Shown piece by piece: positions 15,538 through 23,393 of a stretch of 51,361 nt of DNA. Source of the stretch: Prevotella sp. (GTDB taxonomy: Bacteria > Bacteroidota > Bacteroidia > Bacteroidales > Bacteroidaceae); contig JALCDQ010000013.1 of NCBI GenBank assembly GCA_022641735.1, forward strand, positions 1-51,361, written 5' to 3'. The position numbers were made by a program, and so were the translations under genes. How positions within the stretch are numbered: the first letter of the stretch is position 1; the number at the start of each line of letters is the position of its first letter. Under the pieces are notes generated by a model. The model had not been told where the DNA came from, searched no databases, and saw only the letters and a list, made by a program, of their open reading frames with translations.

Positions 15538-16470
15538 ATGACACAAGAAGAGACTGATAAAAAATACATGCAGCGTTGCATTCAATTGGCTAAAAACGGC
15601 CGTCAGAATGCTAAACCGAATCCGATGGTGGGGGCAGTGCTTATCTTTGACGACCGTATTATCGGTGAGGGCTATCATGTAAGATGTGGAGAAGGGCATG
15701 CGGAGGTGAATTGCTTTGCCTCTGTAAAACCTGATATCAGTGGCGAAACGCTATCGAAGTCAACGCTTTACGTGAGTCTTGAGCCTTGTTCTCATTATGG
15801 TCGAACGCCTCCATGTGCCGATTTAATCATCCGAAAAGGTGTTAAGAGGGTGGTGGTAGGTTGCATCGACCCTTTTGCAAAGGTACAAGGACGAGGTATC
15901 AAGAAGCTTCAAGAGGCGGGCATCGACGTTACTGTGGGCGTCTTGGAACAAGAGTGCAGGGAGCTCAACAAGCGTTTTATCACCTTCAATACGGAGCATC
16001 GGCCCTATATTATATTAAAGTGGTGTCAGACTTCAAACGGTTTTCTCGACGATAACTTTCATCAGATGGCTATTTCCACACCATTCACCAAGATGCTTTC
16101 CCATAAGTTAAGGGCTGAAAACGATGCCATTCTGATAGGCAGAGTGACGGATGACAGAGACCATTCTCAGCTTAATGTGCGCGATTGGGCAGGCTCTAAT
16201 CCTAAACGCATCGTGCTTTCTCGTCCGATGACAATCCCTCAATTGCTGTCAGACCTTTATGCTCAAGACATCCAATCGTTGATAGTGGAGGGAGGAACAA
16301 AGACTCACAACTCCTTCCTTGATGCTGGTTTATGGGATGAAATACGGGTGGAAACCGCCCCGATAACGGTTACTGGCGGAACTCCTGCCCCTCATTTGCC
16401 TGCCAATGTAACAATAATCAGCCAAGAACAGTATGACGGGAATGTGATAAGAGTATATGAAAAGGCTTGA
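15538..16470 (+). CDS. ribD: Bifunctional riboflavin biosynthesis deaminase/reductase
   Basis: A 310-residue enzyme that carries out the deaminase and reductase steps of riboflavin synthesis after GTP cyclohydrolase II. The N-terminal deaminase holds zinc by GHAEVNCF and PCSHYGRTPPCADLI. The C-terminal reductase begins near residue 150 (PYIILKWCQTSNGFLDD) and carries VEGGTKTHNSFLDAGLWDEIRVETAP. The start is ATG 15538; the frame is open back to 15484, but that part overlaps the divergent prmC coding region. A possible -7 box TAACTTTG at 15378-15385 would lie inside prmC; no other clear promoter is seen. No other rib genes flank it. Confidence 0.93.
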   Translation: MTQEETDKKYMQRCIQLAKNGRQNAKPNPMVGAVLIFDDRIIGEGYHVRCGEGHAEVNCFASVKPDISGETLSKSTLYVSLEPCSHYGRTPPCADLIIRKGVKRVVVGCIDPFAKVQGRGIKKLQEAGIDVTVGVLEQECRELNKRFITFNTEHRPYIILKWCQTSNGFLDDNFHQMAISTPFTKMLSHKLRAENDAILIGRVTDDRDHSQLNVRDWAGSNPKRIVLSRPMTIPQLLSDLYAQDIQSLIVEGGTKTHNSFLDAGLWDEIRVETAPITVTGGTPAPHLPANVTIISQEQYDGNVIRVYEKA

Positions 16471-16540
16471 TTTTAACGAGTGTCGAGCATGGAATAAAGT
16501 GTTTATCGCCTATCCCGTTATTGCTTTTCGGGAAGTCTTT

Positions 16541-17122
16541 TCAAGCCACTCCATTGAATCGGAGATAGATTACTTTCTTCATTGTCAAGTCAATCAAGGC
16601 GCTTCCAAAATATATACCTCCATCATCTACACATAGTTCACTGTCTCTGAGTCCTTTAAGTACAAGCGTCATCAGCGTTGTCTTATCAGGATTTGGCGTT
16701 TTATAAGACACTGGACACTCTGCGGCAAGTTCTATATGAACATACGTGTGCCCTCGTTTTTTATAAGCCCAATATTGTCGGAAATATTCTCTGAAGGGTA
16801 GAGGAGTCGGATTGAATTCATCCTTTTTCGCTTCGATGCTCTTTCTTTCGGCATTGAATTTTGCATGGAGAAGGGCTTTCGATAGTGCAAAATCTTTGTC
16901 AGAAAGGGGTATTGCATCATAGCCTTGAGCTTTCAGAGAATCTAAATTGATGACGATATCTAACGAATCTTCAGGGATATCTTTTGCATATACATCTTTA
17001 AGAGCATATCCAACAAGCGTATTAGCTTTTGAATTATCCTTCTGCCTCTGTTTCGCCTTGTTGCAGGAGAACAGCGTAAAACTGGCAAGAAACAGCATTA
17101 AGAATAGTAGTGTCTTTTTCAT
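16541..17122 (-). CDS. Hypothetical lipoprotein
   Basis: A 193-residue protein with a lipoprotein signal peptide (FLASFTLFSCNKAKQ; Cys20). The mature part starts with a charged stretch (KQRQKDNSKAN), then mixed alpha/beta sequence ending SALIDLTMKKVIYLRFNGVA. I do not recognise a family. It is convergent with ribD (70-base gap) and has its own promoter box, so it stands alone as a single gene. Confidence 0.7.
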   Translation of the reverse strand: MKKTLLFLMLFLASFTLFSCNKAKQRQKDNSKANTLVGYALKDVYAKDIPEDSLDIVINLDSLKAQGYDAIPLSDKDFALSKALLHAKFNAERKSIEAKKDEFNPTPLPFREYFRQYWAYKKRGHTYVHIELAAECPVSYKTPNPDKTTLMTLVLKGLRDSELCVDDGGIYFGSALIDLTMKKVIYLRFNGVA

Positions 17123-17139
17123 TGTGTGACTATTTTTTG

Positions 17140-17147
17140 CAAAGATA
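17140..17147 (-). promoter_or_regulatory. -7 box TATCTTTG for the lipoprotein gene at 16541-17122
   Basis: A perfect TAnnTTTG box on the minus strand, 17 bases before the ATG. Confidence 0.6.
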
Positions 17148-17471
17148 CAACTTTAAGACCATAAAGCAAAACAGAAAGCGGAATTATTTATGGAGAGTTT
17201 GCAAAGCTATGGCTTCGAAAGCAATAATCCCGTAAAGCCTTTGGCATTATTTTTCACGCTGAAATCAGCCATCTGACAAGATATTAGAATGAATAAAGTC
17301 GGTTGTATTTGAATTCGGAACATCTTCCGAAAAGTCACTGGATAAATTTCTTTTATCAAGAGAAATTATGAACACTATTAGCGAAATTTTAGCAATTGAG
17401 ATATGGATGATATTGCGTAATTTTGCCGCATATTAACACGAACATAATAATGGCCCCATTCAAATCCGAAC
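17148..17471. other. Intergenic region before the glycosyltransferase gene
   Basis: A 324-bp AT-rich stretch with no convincing gene. It holds a 7-bp inverted repeat (AATTTCT / AGAAATT) near 17347-17370 and a perfect plus-strand -7 box TAATTTTG at 17418-17425. A nine-codon frame (MAPFKSEHE) starts at ATG 17450 and its TAA overlaps the ATG of the glycosyltransferase; it may be chance. Confidence 0.5.
17418..17425 (+). promoter_or_regulatory. -7 box TAATTTTG for the glycosyltransferase gene
   Basis: A perfect TAnnTTTG box on the plus strand, 46 bases before the ATG at 17472. Confidence 0.55.
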
Positions 17472-19025
17472 ATGAGTAAGAAAATAAGCTATCTGCCCTA
17501 TGTCTTTTTCTTAGCATTGCTGCCTGCAATGATATTCAGAGACTTTTCACCGGCAAACGAGCTGCGCTATCTTAGCATAGCTGATGAGGCCATCAAGCAA
17601 GGTCATCTCTTTGCTTTCACAAATCATGGCTGGATGTATGCCGACAAACCGCCGTTGTATTTATGGATTATCATGTTGGGAAAGATGATTTTCGGCAGGC
17701 ATTGTATGTGGTTTCTCTCTTTGTTTTCATTTGTTCCTGCCATGGTTATCTTGCGTGTTATGGACCGTTGGATGCGCAATATCTTGCCGCTGCAAGCCCG
17801 TTTTACGGGCAACCTGATGTTGATGAGTTGCGGTTTATTCCTTTGTTTATCGTTGTTTCTGCGCATGGATATGCTGATGTGCATGTTCATCACGCTTGCC
17901 CTTTATAGTTTTTGGAAGACCTATACATCACCCGATGAGCGCAGCGTAAGCATCTGGTTTCCAGTCTTTATCTTTCTCGCCATCTTCACCAAAGGCCCTA
18001 TCGGCTTTCTCGTTCCTTTCATTTCGACGGTTGCTTTCTTATTGGTAAAGAGGCAGGCGGCTATGATAAGGCGGTTTTGGGGTTGGAAGACATGGGGTAT
18101 CTTGCTGACACTCTGCGTGTTATGGTTCTTCATGGTTTGGCAGGAAGGAGGCTCTCCATACCTCTGCAATCTGCTTTTCCACCAAACAGTAGACAGGGCC
18201 TTCAACGCTTTCCATCATAAAGAGCCTTTCTATTATTATCTCGTTGTGTTCTGGTATCTATTGGCTCCATGGTCATTGCTGATAGTGAGTGTCTATGCGA
18301 CAGCATTCAAGCAGCATGTAAAGATAAATGAGGAGGAGCGCTTTTTCTTAACGTCGATAGTCACGGCATTCGTGATTTTGTCATTGATAAGCTCTAAAAT
18401 AGAAGTCTATCTGTTGCCGATTTTCCCCTATTTCGTCTATCTGACGGTATCTCTGATGCAACGCATCCGTGAGAATGTGTGGACTCGTCTTTCCATGATT
18501 ATTCCCTCTTTGATTTTCACGTTGGCGCCAGTATTCTTGGCAATTGCCATAAGCCGACGATGGATGGGTGATACTAACAGGGTTCTTTGCATCCTTGCTG
18601 CCATCTCGTTTTTCGCTTCAGGGGTGTATGCTTTATGGCTGTTGCGCAAGGGCGGAACGCTCTGCCGACAGGTCAATAGTCTTGCATGCGGCATCTTCGT
18701 GGCCTTGTTTCTCTTCGGATTTGCCGTATCTGGCATGAATACAGAATGGGGTTATGGCGACTTATGTCAGAAAGCCAAGGAGGTGGCAACGATGGAGCAT
18801 CGGCAACATTATTATTCTTATGGCATTCCACGCTCGGAAAACATGGACGTATTTCTTGGTAAAGACGTGAAGGAAGTGAGTGCGCAAGATATTCTGACAG
18901 GCAAAAGTGACGACGGAGTGCTGATGATTAGGGCGAAAAGACTGAAGCATGACCTGCCTTTGAAGCACTATGTGGAGAGTCATAAATACATGCATGTAGG
19001 CAGGAATTTGATTATTGAGGAATGA
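17472..19025 (+). CDS. ArnT/PMT-like glycosyltransferase family 39, integral membrane
   Basis: A 517-residue protein with about 11 to 12 predicted membrane helices. The first periplasmic loop has NELRYLSIADEA and, shortly after, MYADKPPLYLWIIML, the two landmarks of the ArnT/PMT class, which take sugars from a polyprenyl carrier and move them onto lipid A or other acceptors. The usual D-E-x-R-Y reads N-E-L-R-Y here; in ArnT the Asp is thought to be catalytic, so activity may differ. The C-terminal 120 residues form a soluble periplasmic domain. No promoter-proximal partner gene is seen; a repeat array follows. Sugar and acceptor are not known. Confidence 0.8.
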   Translation: MSKKISYLPYVFFLALLPAMIFRDFSPANELRYLSIADEAIKQGHLFAFTNHGWMYADKPPLYLWIIMLGKMIFGRHCMWFLSLFSFVPAMVILRVMDRWMRNILPLQARFTGNLMLMSCGLFLCLSLFLRMDMLMCMFITLALYSFWKTYTSPDERSVSIWFPVFIFLAIFTKGPIGFLVPFISTVAFLLVKRQAAMIRRFWGWKTWGILLTLCVLWFFMVWQEGGSPYLCNLLFHQTVDRAFNAFHHKEPFYYYLVVFWYLLAPWSLLIVSVYATAFKQHVKINEEERFFLTSIVTAFVILSLISSKIEVYLLPIFPYFVYLTVSLMQRIRENVWTRLSMIIPSLIFTLAPVFLAIAISRRWMGDTNRVLCILAAISFFASGVYALWLLRKGGTLCRQVNSLACGIFVALFLFGFAVSGMNTEWGYGDLCQKAKEVATMEHRQHYYSYGIPRSENMDVFLGKDVKEVSAQDILTGKSDDGVLMIRAKRLKHDLPLKHYVESHKYMHVGRNLIIEE

Positions 19026-19066
19026 CTTGATAATCAGGAAGTTACAAACTCATAATTTTTATATTT

Positions 19067-19151
19067 GTAAAAGGTCGTTAGAAGGCGCGTAAACAATCGT
19101 TGTTTACAGCGTAAAAGACGGTCTTTTACCTCCTAAAAAGCCGTCTTTTAC
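19067..19151. repeat. 22-bp-period array of 19-bp quasi-palindromes, array B (4 units)
   Basis: Units begin at 19067, 19089, 19111 and 19133, again exactly 22 bp apart. Unit 2 is GTAAACAATCGTTGTTTAC and unit 3 is GTAAAAGACGGTCTTTTAC, each almost a perfect palindrome but with different half-sites. Unit 1 has a degenerate right half (GTTAGAAGG). It lies between the glycosyltransferase and the convergent membrane protein gene. Confidence 0.88.
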
Positions 19152-19213
19152 AAAGCAGGGAATTATCCCTTAATAAATAGAGAGAGTTTATGGGTCTTTT
19201 TCGAGTTCTTCGT

Positions 19214-19828
19214 TTAGGGTTCTTGCGTTATTTCTTTCATCTGAGAAATGAGCTCGTCATTGGTCTTTTGCATCTTGTGAAGGATGGTTAAACCTATCGC
19301 AAGACCGATGCAGAAGCCGATGCTGCAAGAGATAAGCATGACGGTCAGGAACATGTTATTTTCAGCTGTATGGCTTGCATGAAGGTAGATTTCGGTGCCC
19401 ATCCATCCCAATATCAACAAGCCCAATGGCAAACCGATGACCGTTTGAAGCCAACGTTGATGCTTCATCTTCGCTAATTTCTTGACCGTTTCTACTAAGT
19501 TATCTTTCTCATAATCAGATTCTTTCAGCGCCGTAACGTTCACGCGATAGTCAAGGAGAACATCTACGAGTATAAGCAGCATCAGTGCGCTGTAACTCCA
19601 CCAAGAGAAATGAAGGTCGCTTTGCATACTTGCGCATGCGATTCCTATAAAAGGAAGCATCGCGAAGAGTTCTATCAGGATGTAATTCCTTATCCAATTC
19701 ATCTTCGATTTCATCGATTGCTTGAGCAGTTTGTCGTTGATGATTTGCTGTTCATCGAGTTTTGTCTTCAGGGTTTCCATCTGTTGGCGCATCTGCTCCA
19801 AATCTGTTGTCATATTATTGTTTTCCAT
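19214..19828 (-). CDS. Membrane protein paired with ECF sigma factor (possible anti-sigma)
   Basis: A 204-residue protein. Residues 5 to 40 are charged and look like a coiled coil (LEQMRQQMETLKTKLDEQQIINDKLLKQ). Four membrane helices follow (IRNYILIELFAMLPFIGIACA, YSALMLLILVDVLLDY, TVIGLPLGLLILGWM, MFLTVMLISCSIGFCIGLAIGLTIL) and a short charged tail. The gene follows the ECF sigma gene by 14 bases on the same strand. An anti-sigma role, with the coiled coil in the cytoplasm holding the sigma factor, is an inference from position and topology; the sequence is not FecR-like and no known anti-sigma motif was found. Confidence 0.6.
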   Translation of the reverse strand: MENNNMTTDLEQMRQQMETLKTKLDEQQIINDKLLKQSMKSKMNWIRNYILIELFAMLPFIGIACASMQSDLHFSWWSYSALMLLILVDVLLDYRVNVTALKESDYEKDNLVETVKKLAKMKHQRWLQTVIGLPLGLLILGWMGTEIYLHASHTAENNMFLTVMLISCSIGFCIGLAIGLTILHKMQKTNDELISQMKEITQEP

Positions 19829-19842
19829 TTTCCTTGTGTTTT

Positions 19843-20322
19843 TTAAACGTTTGACATGTTCTTTAATTGTTCACGAACCCGATAAAGCCTTACGGAGACA
19901 TTCTTGGCGCTGATGCCGATTATCAAGCCGATTTCCTCATAGCTGATGTTCTCTAGCCACAAGAGGACGATGGCACGGTCGAAAGGCTGCAACTTGTTGA
20001 TTCTCTGGTGAAGAAGGCTTATCTGCCGGGTGTCCTCATCGCGGTCTTCAAAGAGGTTGATGTCCATTGAGAGGGGAACGGTTTTTCGTCGTTTCTTCTT
20101 CCGGTCCATAGAGATGCAGGTGTTGAGGCTCACTCGGTAAATCCATGTTTTCACGTCGCTACGACCCTCAAACTTGCCAAATCCTTGCCAAAGGTTGACG
20201 AGCGTCTCTTGAAAGAGGTCGTTTACCTCGTCTTCATTCTTAGAGAACATATAGCACACAGTGTATATGGTGCTCTTGTTCTGCCGGATAATCTGCGCAA
20301 ATTCTTGCTCGTTTGTTTCCAT
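19843..20322 (-). CDS. RNA polymerase ECF-type sigma factor
   Basis: A 159-residue sigma factor with only regions 2 and 4, the ECF layout. Region 2: NKSTIYTVCYMFSKNEDEVNDLFQETLVNLWQGF shortened to its core DLFQETLVNLWQGF, then DVKTWIYRVSLNTCISMDRKKKR. Region 4 helix-turn-helix: LQPFDRAIVLLWLENISYEEIGLIIG followed by ISAKNVSVRLYRVREQL. It is probably autoregulated: an ECF-type promoter (CGTCTAAC at 20355-20362) lies just upstream, and a similar one lies before the beta-barrel gene at 39361-41838. The downstream membrane protein may be its anti-sigma factor. Confidence 0.9.
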   Translation of the reverse strand: METNEQEFAQIIRQNKSTIYTVCYMFSKNEDEVNDLFQETLVNLWQGFGKFEGRSDVKTWIYRVSLNTCISMDRKKKRRKTVPLSMDINLFEDRDEDTRQISLLHQRINKLQPFDRAIVLLWLENISYEEIGLIIGISAKNVSVRLYRVREQLKNMSNV

Positions 20323-20354
20323 TGTTGCTTGTTTCTGAATTCGTAAATCTGCTC

Positions 20355-20385
20355 GTTAGACGCAAGAACTGTAGGAAAAACTACA
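20355..20385 (-). promoter_or_regulatory. ECF-type promoter before the sigma gene
   Basis: On the minus strand a -10-like CGTCTAAC (20355-20362) is separated by exactly 17 bp from TGTAGT (20380-20385). CGTCTAA is typical of ECF promoters. The same pair (CGTCTAAC, 17 bp, TGAAGC) precedes the beta-barrel gene at 41838. The -35 region also lies in a short inverted repeat CTGTAG...CTACAG. Confidence 0.6.
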
Positions 20386-20432
20386 GGAAAAATGAATTAT
20401 TTTTCAAACAGGTATTGATTAAGGTGGGGATA

Positions 20433-20618
20433 TTAATCCTTTTTCTTCTTATTACGGAAGAACTTATCATGCAGTGCTCCCACGATGATTCCGATGATGA
20501 TGCCTAAGGGAATGATGCCCGGATTGCCCACTATCAGGGAGATAATGGCGCTGATGAAAGAGGCGTAAATAATGCCTTTCAATAGGCTGTTGTGCTTGTC
20601 AGTATATCCGTTTTCCAT
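20433..20618 (-). CDS. Small two-helix membrane protein
   Basis: A 61-residue protein: a short charged N-terminus (MENGYTDKHNSLLKG), two hydrophobic segments (IIYASFISAIISLIVG and IIPLGIIIGIIVGALHD) split by NPG, and a basic tail (FFRNKKKKD). It begins nine bases after the RNase H gene on the same strand, so it is probably the last gene of an argS-rnh-orf unit. The good gene-like composition and spacing support it as real. Function unknown. Confidence 0.65.
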   Translation of the reverse strand: MENGYTDKHNSLLKGIIYASFISAIISLIVGNPGIIPLGIIIGIIVGALHDKFFRNKKKKD

Positions 20619-20627
20619 CTTCAGGCT

Positions 20628-21101
20628 TTATTTTCTTCCAAAATCAGCAGGTATATCGCCCCATTTCTTCGTGTCCCATTGCACTATCGGCACCTTGACA
20701 GCATGCTTGCGCAGCCAGTCTTCAGCCCTTTGAATCACTTGAAAGAGAGGCTCTGTCTGGGCATTACGTTCCAGTTTGGTCTTGCATTTCTTCTTGCTTA
20801 CCCAGAGAATGGCATTATAAGAGTCGCTGTAAATGGTCTTATCGCTGATGCCCTGCTTGTCCATCAGCGCTAAAGCATGCACAATGGCGAGGAATTCTCC
20901 TATATTATTCGTGCCATGACAAGGGCCGAAATGAAAGACCTGAGCCCCCGTTGTGAGGTCAATCCCTTGATATTCCATAGGGCCGGGATTGCCACTGCAA
21001 GCCGCATCAACCGCCCAAGCGTTGGCTTTCACCTCCATAGGGAGGGGAAGAACCGTATCATGACGATAGTCGGGGGGATTTATGAGGTCCTTTTTGCCCA
21101 T
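20628..21101 (-). CDS. Ribonuclease H family protein
   Basis: A 157-residue RNase H-fold protein. The acidic active-site residues are all visible: Asp in WAVDAACSGNPGPMEYQG, Glu in TNNIGEFLAIVHAL, Asp in IYSDSYNAILWV, and the C-terminal Asp residues in WGDIPADFGRK. It should cut the RNA strand of RNA-DNA hybrids. It lies three bases downstream of argS and nine bases upstream of the small membrane protein gene, so the three are co-transcribed. It is the short type without an N-terminal hybrid-binding domain. Confidence 0.85.
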   Translation of the reverse strand: MGKKDLINPPDYRHDTVLPLPMEVKANAWAVDAACSGNPGPMEYQGIDLTTGAQVFHFGPCHGTNNIGEFLAIVHALALMDKQGISDKTIYSDSYNAILWVSKKKCKTKLERNAQTEPLFQVIQRAEDWLRKHAVKVPIVQWDTKKWGDIPADFGRK

Positions 21102-21104
21102 TCT

Positions 21105-22922
21105 TTACATTCTTTCCGGCACTTCTATACCCAGCAATTCCATGCTGTTCTTGATGATTTTAGCCACATTCTTGGCGATAACCAGACGTGTAAGCTTCTC
21201 GTTTTCATCCTCCGCATTGAGGATACTGTAGTCATGATAGAACTGATTGAAGTCCTTGGTCAACTCATAGCAATAGTTTGCAATGCCGCTGGGACTATAG
21301 TCTTTGCCAGCTTGAGCCACTGCCATGCCGAATTCATTCATCTTCTGGATGATTTCCATCTCCTTTTCATTCAATGGAGCGTCATCGTTGAGGGTCGAAG
21401 GAACGTCAATTTCCTGCTCGGCAGCTTTCCGCATAATCGAGCGGATGCGGGCATAAGTGTATTGAATGAAAGGTCCCGTGTTGCCATTAAAGTCGATACT
21501 CTCGGCCGGATTGAAGAGCATATTCTTGCGTGCATCTACCTTCAGGATGAAGTATTTCAGTGCTCCAAGCCCCACTATGCGTGCTATCTCCTGCTTCTCA
21601 GCCTCACTCATGTCCTTGAATTTACCCAGTTCATCGGATGTTCTGCGTGCATCCTCTATCATCTGAGCAATCAGTTCGTCGGCATCCACTACCGTTCCCT
21701 CTCTCGATTTCATCTTGCCATTCGGCAGTTCCACCATTCCATAAGAGAAGTGCACGAGGTCTTTGCCCCATTTGAAGCCGAGGCGGTCGAGCAAGATAGA
21801 AAGCGCTTGGAAGTGATAAATTTGCTCATTGCCCACCACATAAATCATTTTATCGATGGGGAAATCGGCAAAACGCATCTCTGCCGTTCCTATATCTTGG
21901 GTCATATAGACGCTGGTGCCGTCAGAACGAAGGAGTATTTTCTGGTCAAGTCCTTCTTTTGTGAGGTCTGCCCACACGCTTCCGTCCTCCTTGCGAAAGA
22001 AGAGTCCCTTCTTAAGTCCTTCTTCCACCTTCTTCTTTCCTTCGAGATAGGTGTTCGATTCATAATATATCTTGTCGAAACTGACGCCCATTGCCTTGTA
22101 AGTTTCATCAAAACCGGCATACACCCAAGTGTTCATTTTCTTCCATAAGGCTCTCACTTCCGCGTCGCCTTGCTCCCATTTTACGAGCATCTGATGAGCT
22201 TCCTTGATGAGCGGAGCCTCGTTTTTGGCCTTTTCTTCAGCCTTTTCCTCGTCCATTCCTTCACGGATGTATTGCGCTTTCAGTTCCTCACATTCAGCCT
22301 TATAATGCTTGTCGAAAGCCACATAATAATCTCCGATGAGATGGTCGCCCTTCTTATGGCTGCTTTCAGGTGTTTCTCCGTTGCCCCATTTCTGCCAAGC
22401 GAGCATCGATTTGCAGATGTGAATGCCCCTGTCATTTACGATATTGGTCTTCACAACCTTATTGCCGTTGGCCTCCATGATTTTAGAAAGCGACCATCCG
22501 AGCAAGTTGTTGCGCACATGTCCGAGATGCAAAGGCTTGTTGGTGTTAGGCGATGAGTATTCAATCATCACCAAAGGCGATGCCTCAGAGGCCTTTTTCT
22601 CGCCGAATTTCTCATCGGCATTGATGTCGTTGAGCAGCCCTATCCATGCCGCTTTGGCAATGACAAGGTTGAGAAATCCCTTCACCACATTGAAGCGCGC
22701 TATGGCTTTGCAGTTCTGTTGCAGATAGTTGCCGATTTCCTGAGCGGTTTCCTCAGGTTTTTTCTTCGACATTCGGAGGAACGGGAAGACCACCAACGTG
22801 AGGTTACCCTCAAAGGTTTCTTTCGTTTTCTGCAACTGCACCATCTTCTCAGGCACATCCTGTCCGTAAAGTTCTTTCACGGCCTTGATGACCGCAAGTC
22901 CTATTTCGTTTTCAATATTCAT
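21105..22922 (-). CDS. argS: Arginyl-tRNA synthetase
   Basis: A 605-residue class I synthetase that charges tRNA-Arg. The HIGH-type motif is HLGHVRNNLLG in the usual context SSPNTNKPLHLGH. The KMSK-type loop reads GKMKSREGTVV, a form common in ArgRS. The N-terminal additional domain (MNIENEIGLAVIKAVKELYGQ) and C-terminal DALR anticodon-binding domain (NCYELTKDFNQFYHDYSIL shortened: QFYHDYSIL) are complete. A -7 box (22949-22956) lies 27 bases upstream. It heads the argS-rnh-orf operon and is divergent from YitT across a repeat array. Confidence 0.95.
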   Translation of the reverse strand: MNIENEIGLAVIKAVKELYGQDVPEKMVQLQKTKETFEGNLTLVVFPFLRMSKKKPEETAQEIGNYLQQNCKAIARFNVVKGFLNLVIAKAAWIGLLNDINADEKFGEKKASEASPLVMIEYSSPNTNKPLHLGHVRNNLLGWSLSKIMEANGNKVVKTNIVNDRGIHICKSMLAWQKWGNGETPESSHKKGDHLIGDYYVAFDKHYKAECEELKAQYIREGMDEEKAEEKAKNEAPLIKEAHQMLVKWEQGDAEVRALWKKMNTWVYAGFDETYKAMGVSFDKIYYESNTYLEGKKKVEEGLKKGLFFRKEDGSVWADLTKEGLDQKILLRSDGTSVYMTQDIGTAEMRFADFPIDKMIYVVGNEQIYHFQALSILLDRLGFKWGKDLVHFSYGMVELPNGKMKSREGTVVDADELIAQMIEDARRTSDELGKFKDMSEAEKQEIARIVGLGALKYFILKVDARKNMLFNPAESIDFNGNTGPFIQYTYARIRSIMRKAAEQEIDVPSTLNDDAPLNEKEMEIIQKMNEFGMAVAQAGKDYSPSGIANYCYELTKDFNQFYHDYSILNAEDENEKLTRLVIAKNVAKIIKNSMELLGIEVPERM

Positions 22923-22948
22923 ATCGGTATATTTGTAATGATTGGTTG

Positions 22949-22956
22949 CAAAATTA
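22949..22956 (-). promoter_or_regulatory. -7 box TAATTTTG for argS
   Basis: A perfect TAnnTTTG box on the minus strand, 26 bases before the argS ATG. Confidence 0.55.
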
Positions 22957-23088
22957 CAAAAAATCTATAGAACAAACGAAGAAAACCGAAAAAATGACGC
23001 TAAATGACTTGCTGATAAACCCTTGCGGGGATAAAGGGCAAAAAAGAAAATATAATTTCCCAACTTTCAAAAATCAGAAACAGCGATT

Positions 23089-23195
23089 GTAAAAAGCGGT
23101 CTTTTACCCTCTAATTAATGGCTTTTTACCTCGTAAAAAGTAGTCTTTTACAAGGTAAACAGATACCTTTTACCGCATAGAAAGCCATCTTTTAC
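23089..23195. repeat. 22-bp-period array of 19-bp quasi-palindromes, array C (5 units)
   Basis: Units begin at 23089, 23111, 23133, 23155 and 23177, each 19 bp with a 3-bp spacer. Unit 1 is GTAAAAAGCGGTCTTTTAC; unit 3 is GTAAAAAGTAGTCTTTTAC. Units 2, 4 and 5 are more degenerate, mostly in the left half. This array lies between two divergent genes, whereas the others lie downstream of at least one gene. Confidence 0.88.
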
Positions 23196-23361
23196 ATTTA
23201 AGAGAGTGAAAAACAGGAAATTCATTTAACTTTATCTCTGAAAGCGACATAAATTAGCATGAATGCCATAAAAAGTATTCCGCCAAATGGAAAGATAAAA
23301 TTCTTCCGAAATTAATTGAAAAAATAATCCCCAAAGTCATGCTTATGACAAATAAAAATGG

Positions 23362-23369
23362 TATATTTG
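23362..23369 (+). promoter_or_regulatory. -7 box TATATTTG for the YitT/hydrolase operon
   Basis: A perfect TAnnTTTG box on the plus strand, 24 bases before the ATG at 23394. Confidence 0.6.
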
Positions 23370-23393
23370 CACTTGATAAAATCTAAAACGTAT

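Larger units (their letters stand above)
22957..23393. other. Divergent intergenic region argS/YitT
   Basis: A 437-bp AT-rich region without a convincing gene. It contains the five-unit repeat array at 23089-23195 and the YitT promoter box at 23362-23369. The part from 23196 to 23361 shows nothing more that I can name. Confidence 0.6.

Noticed and set aside
20877..22148. Long plus-strand open frame (423 codons) opposite argS
   Set aside because: It lies entirely antisense to argS, which has complete synthetase motifs, and its own sequence has no recognisable domain; a shadow frame.
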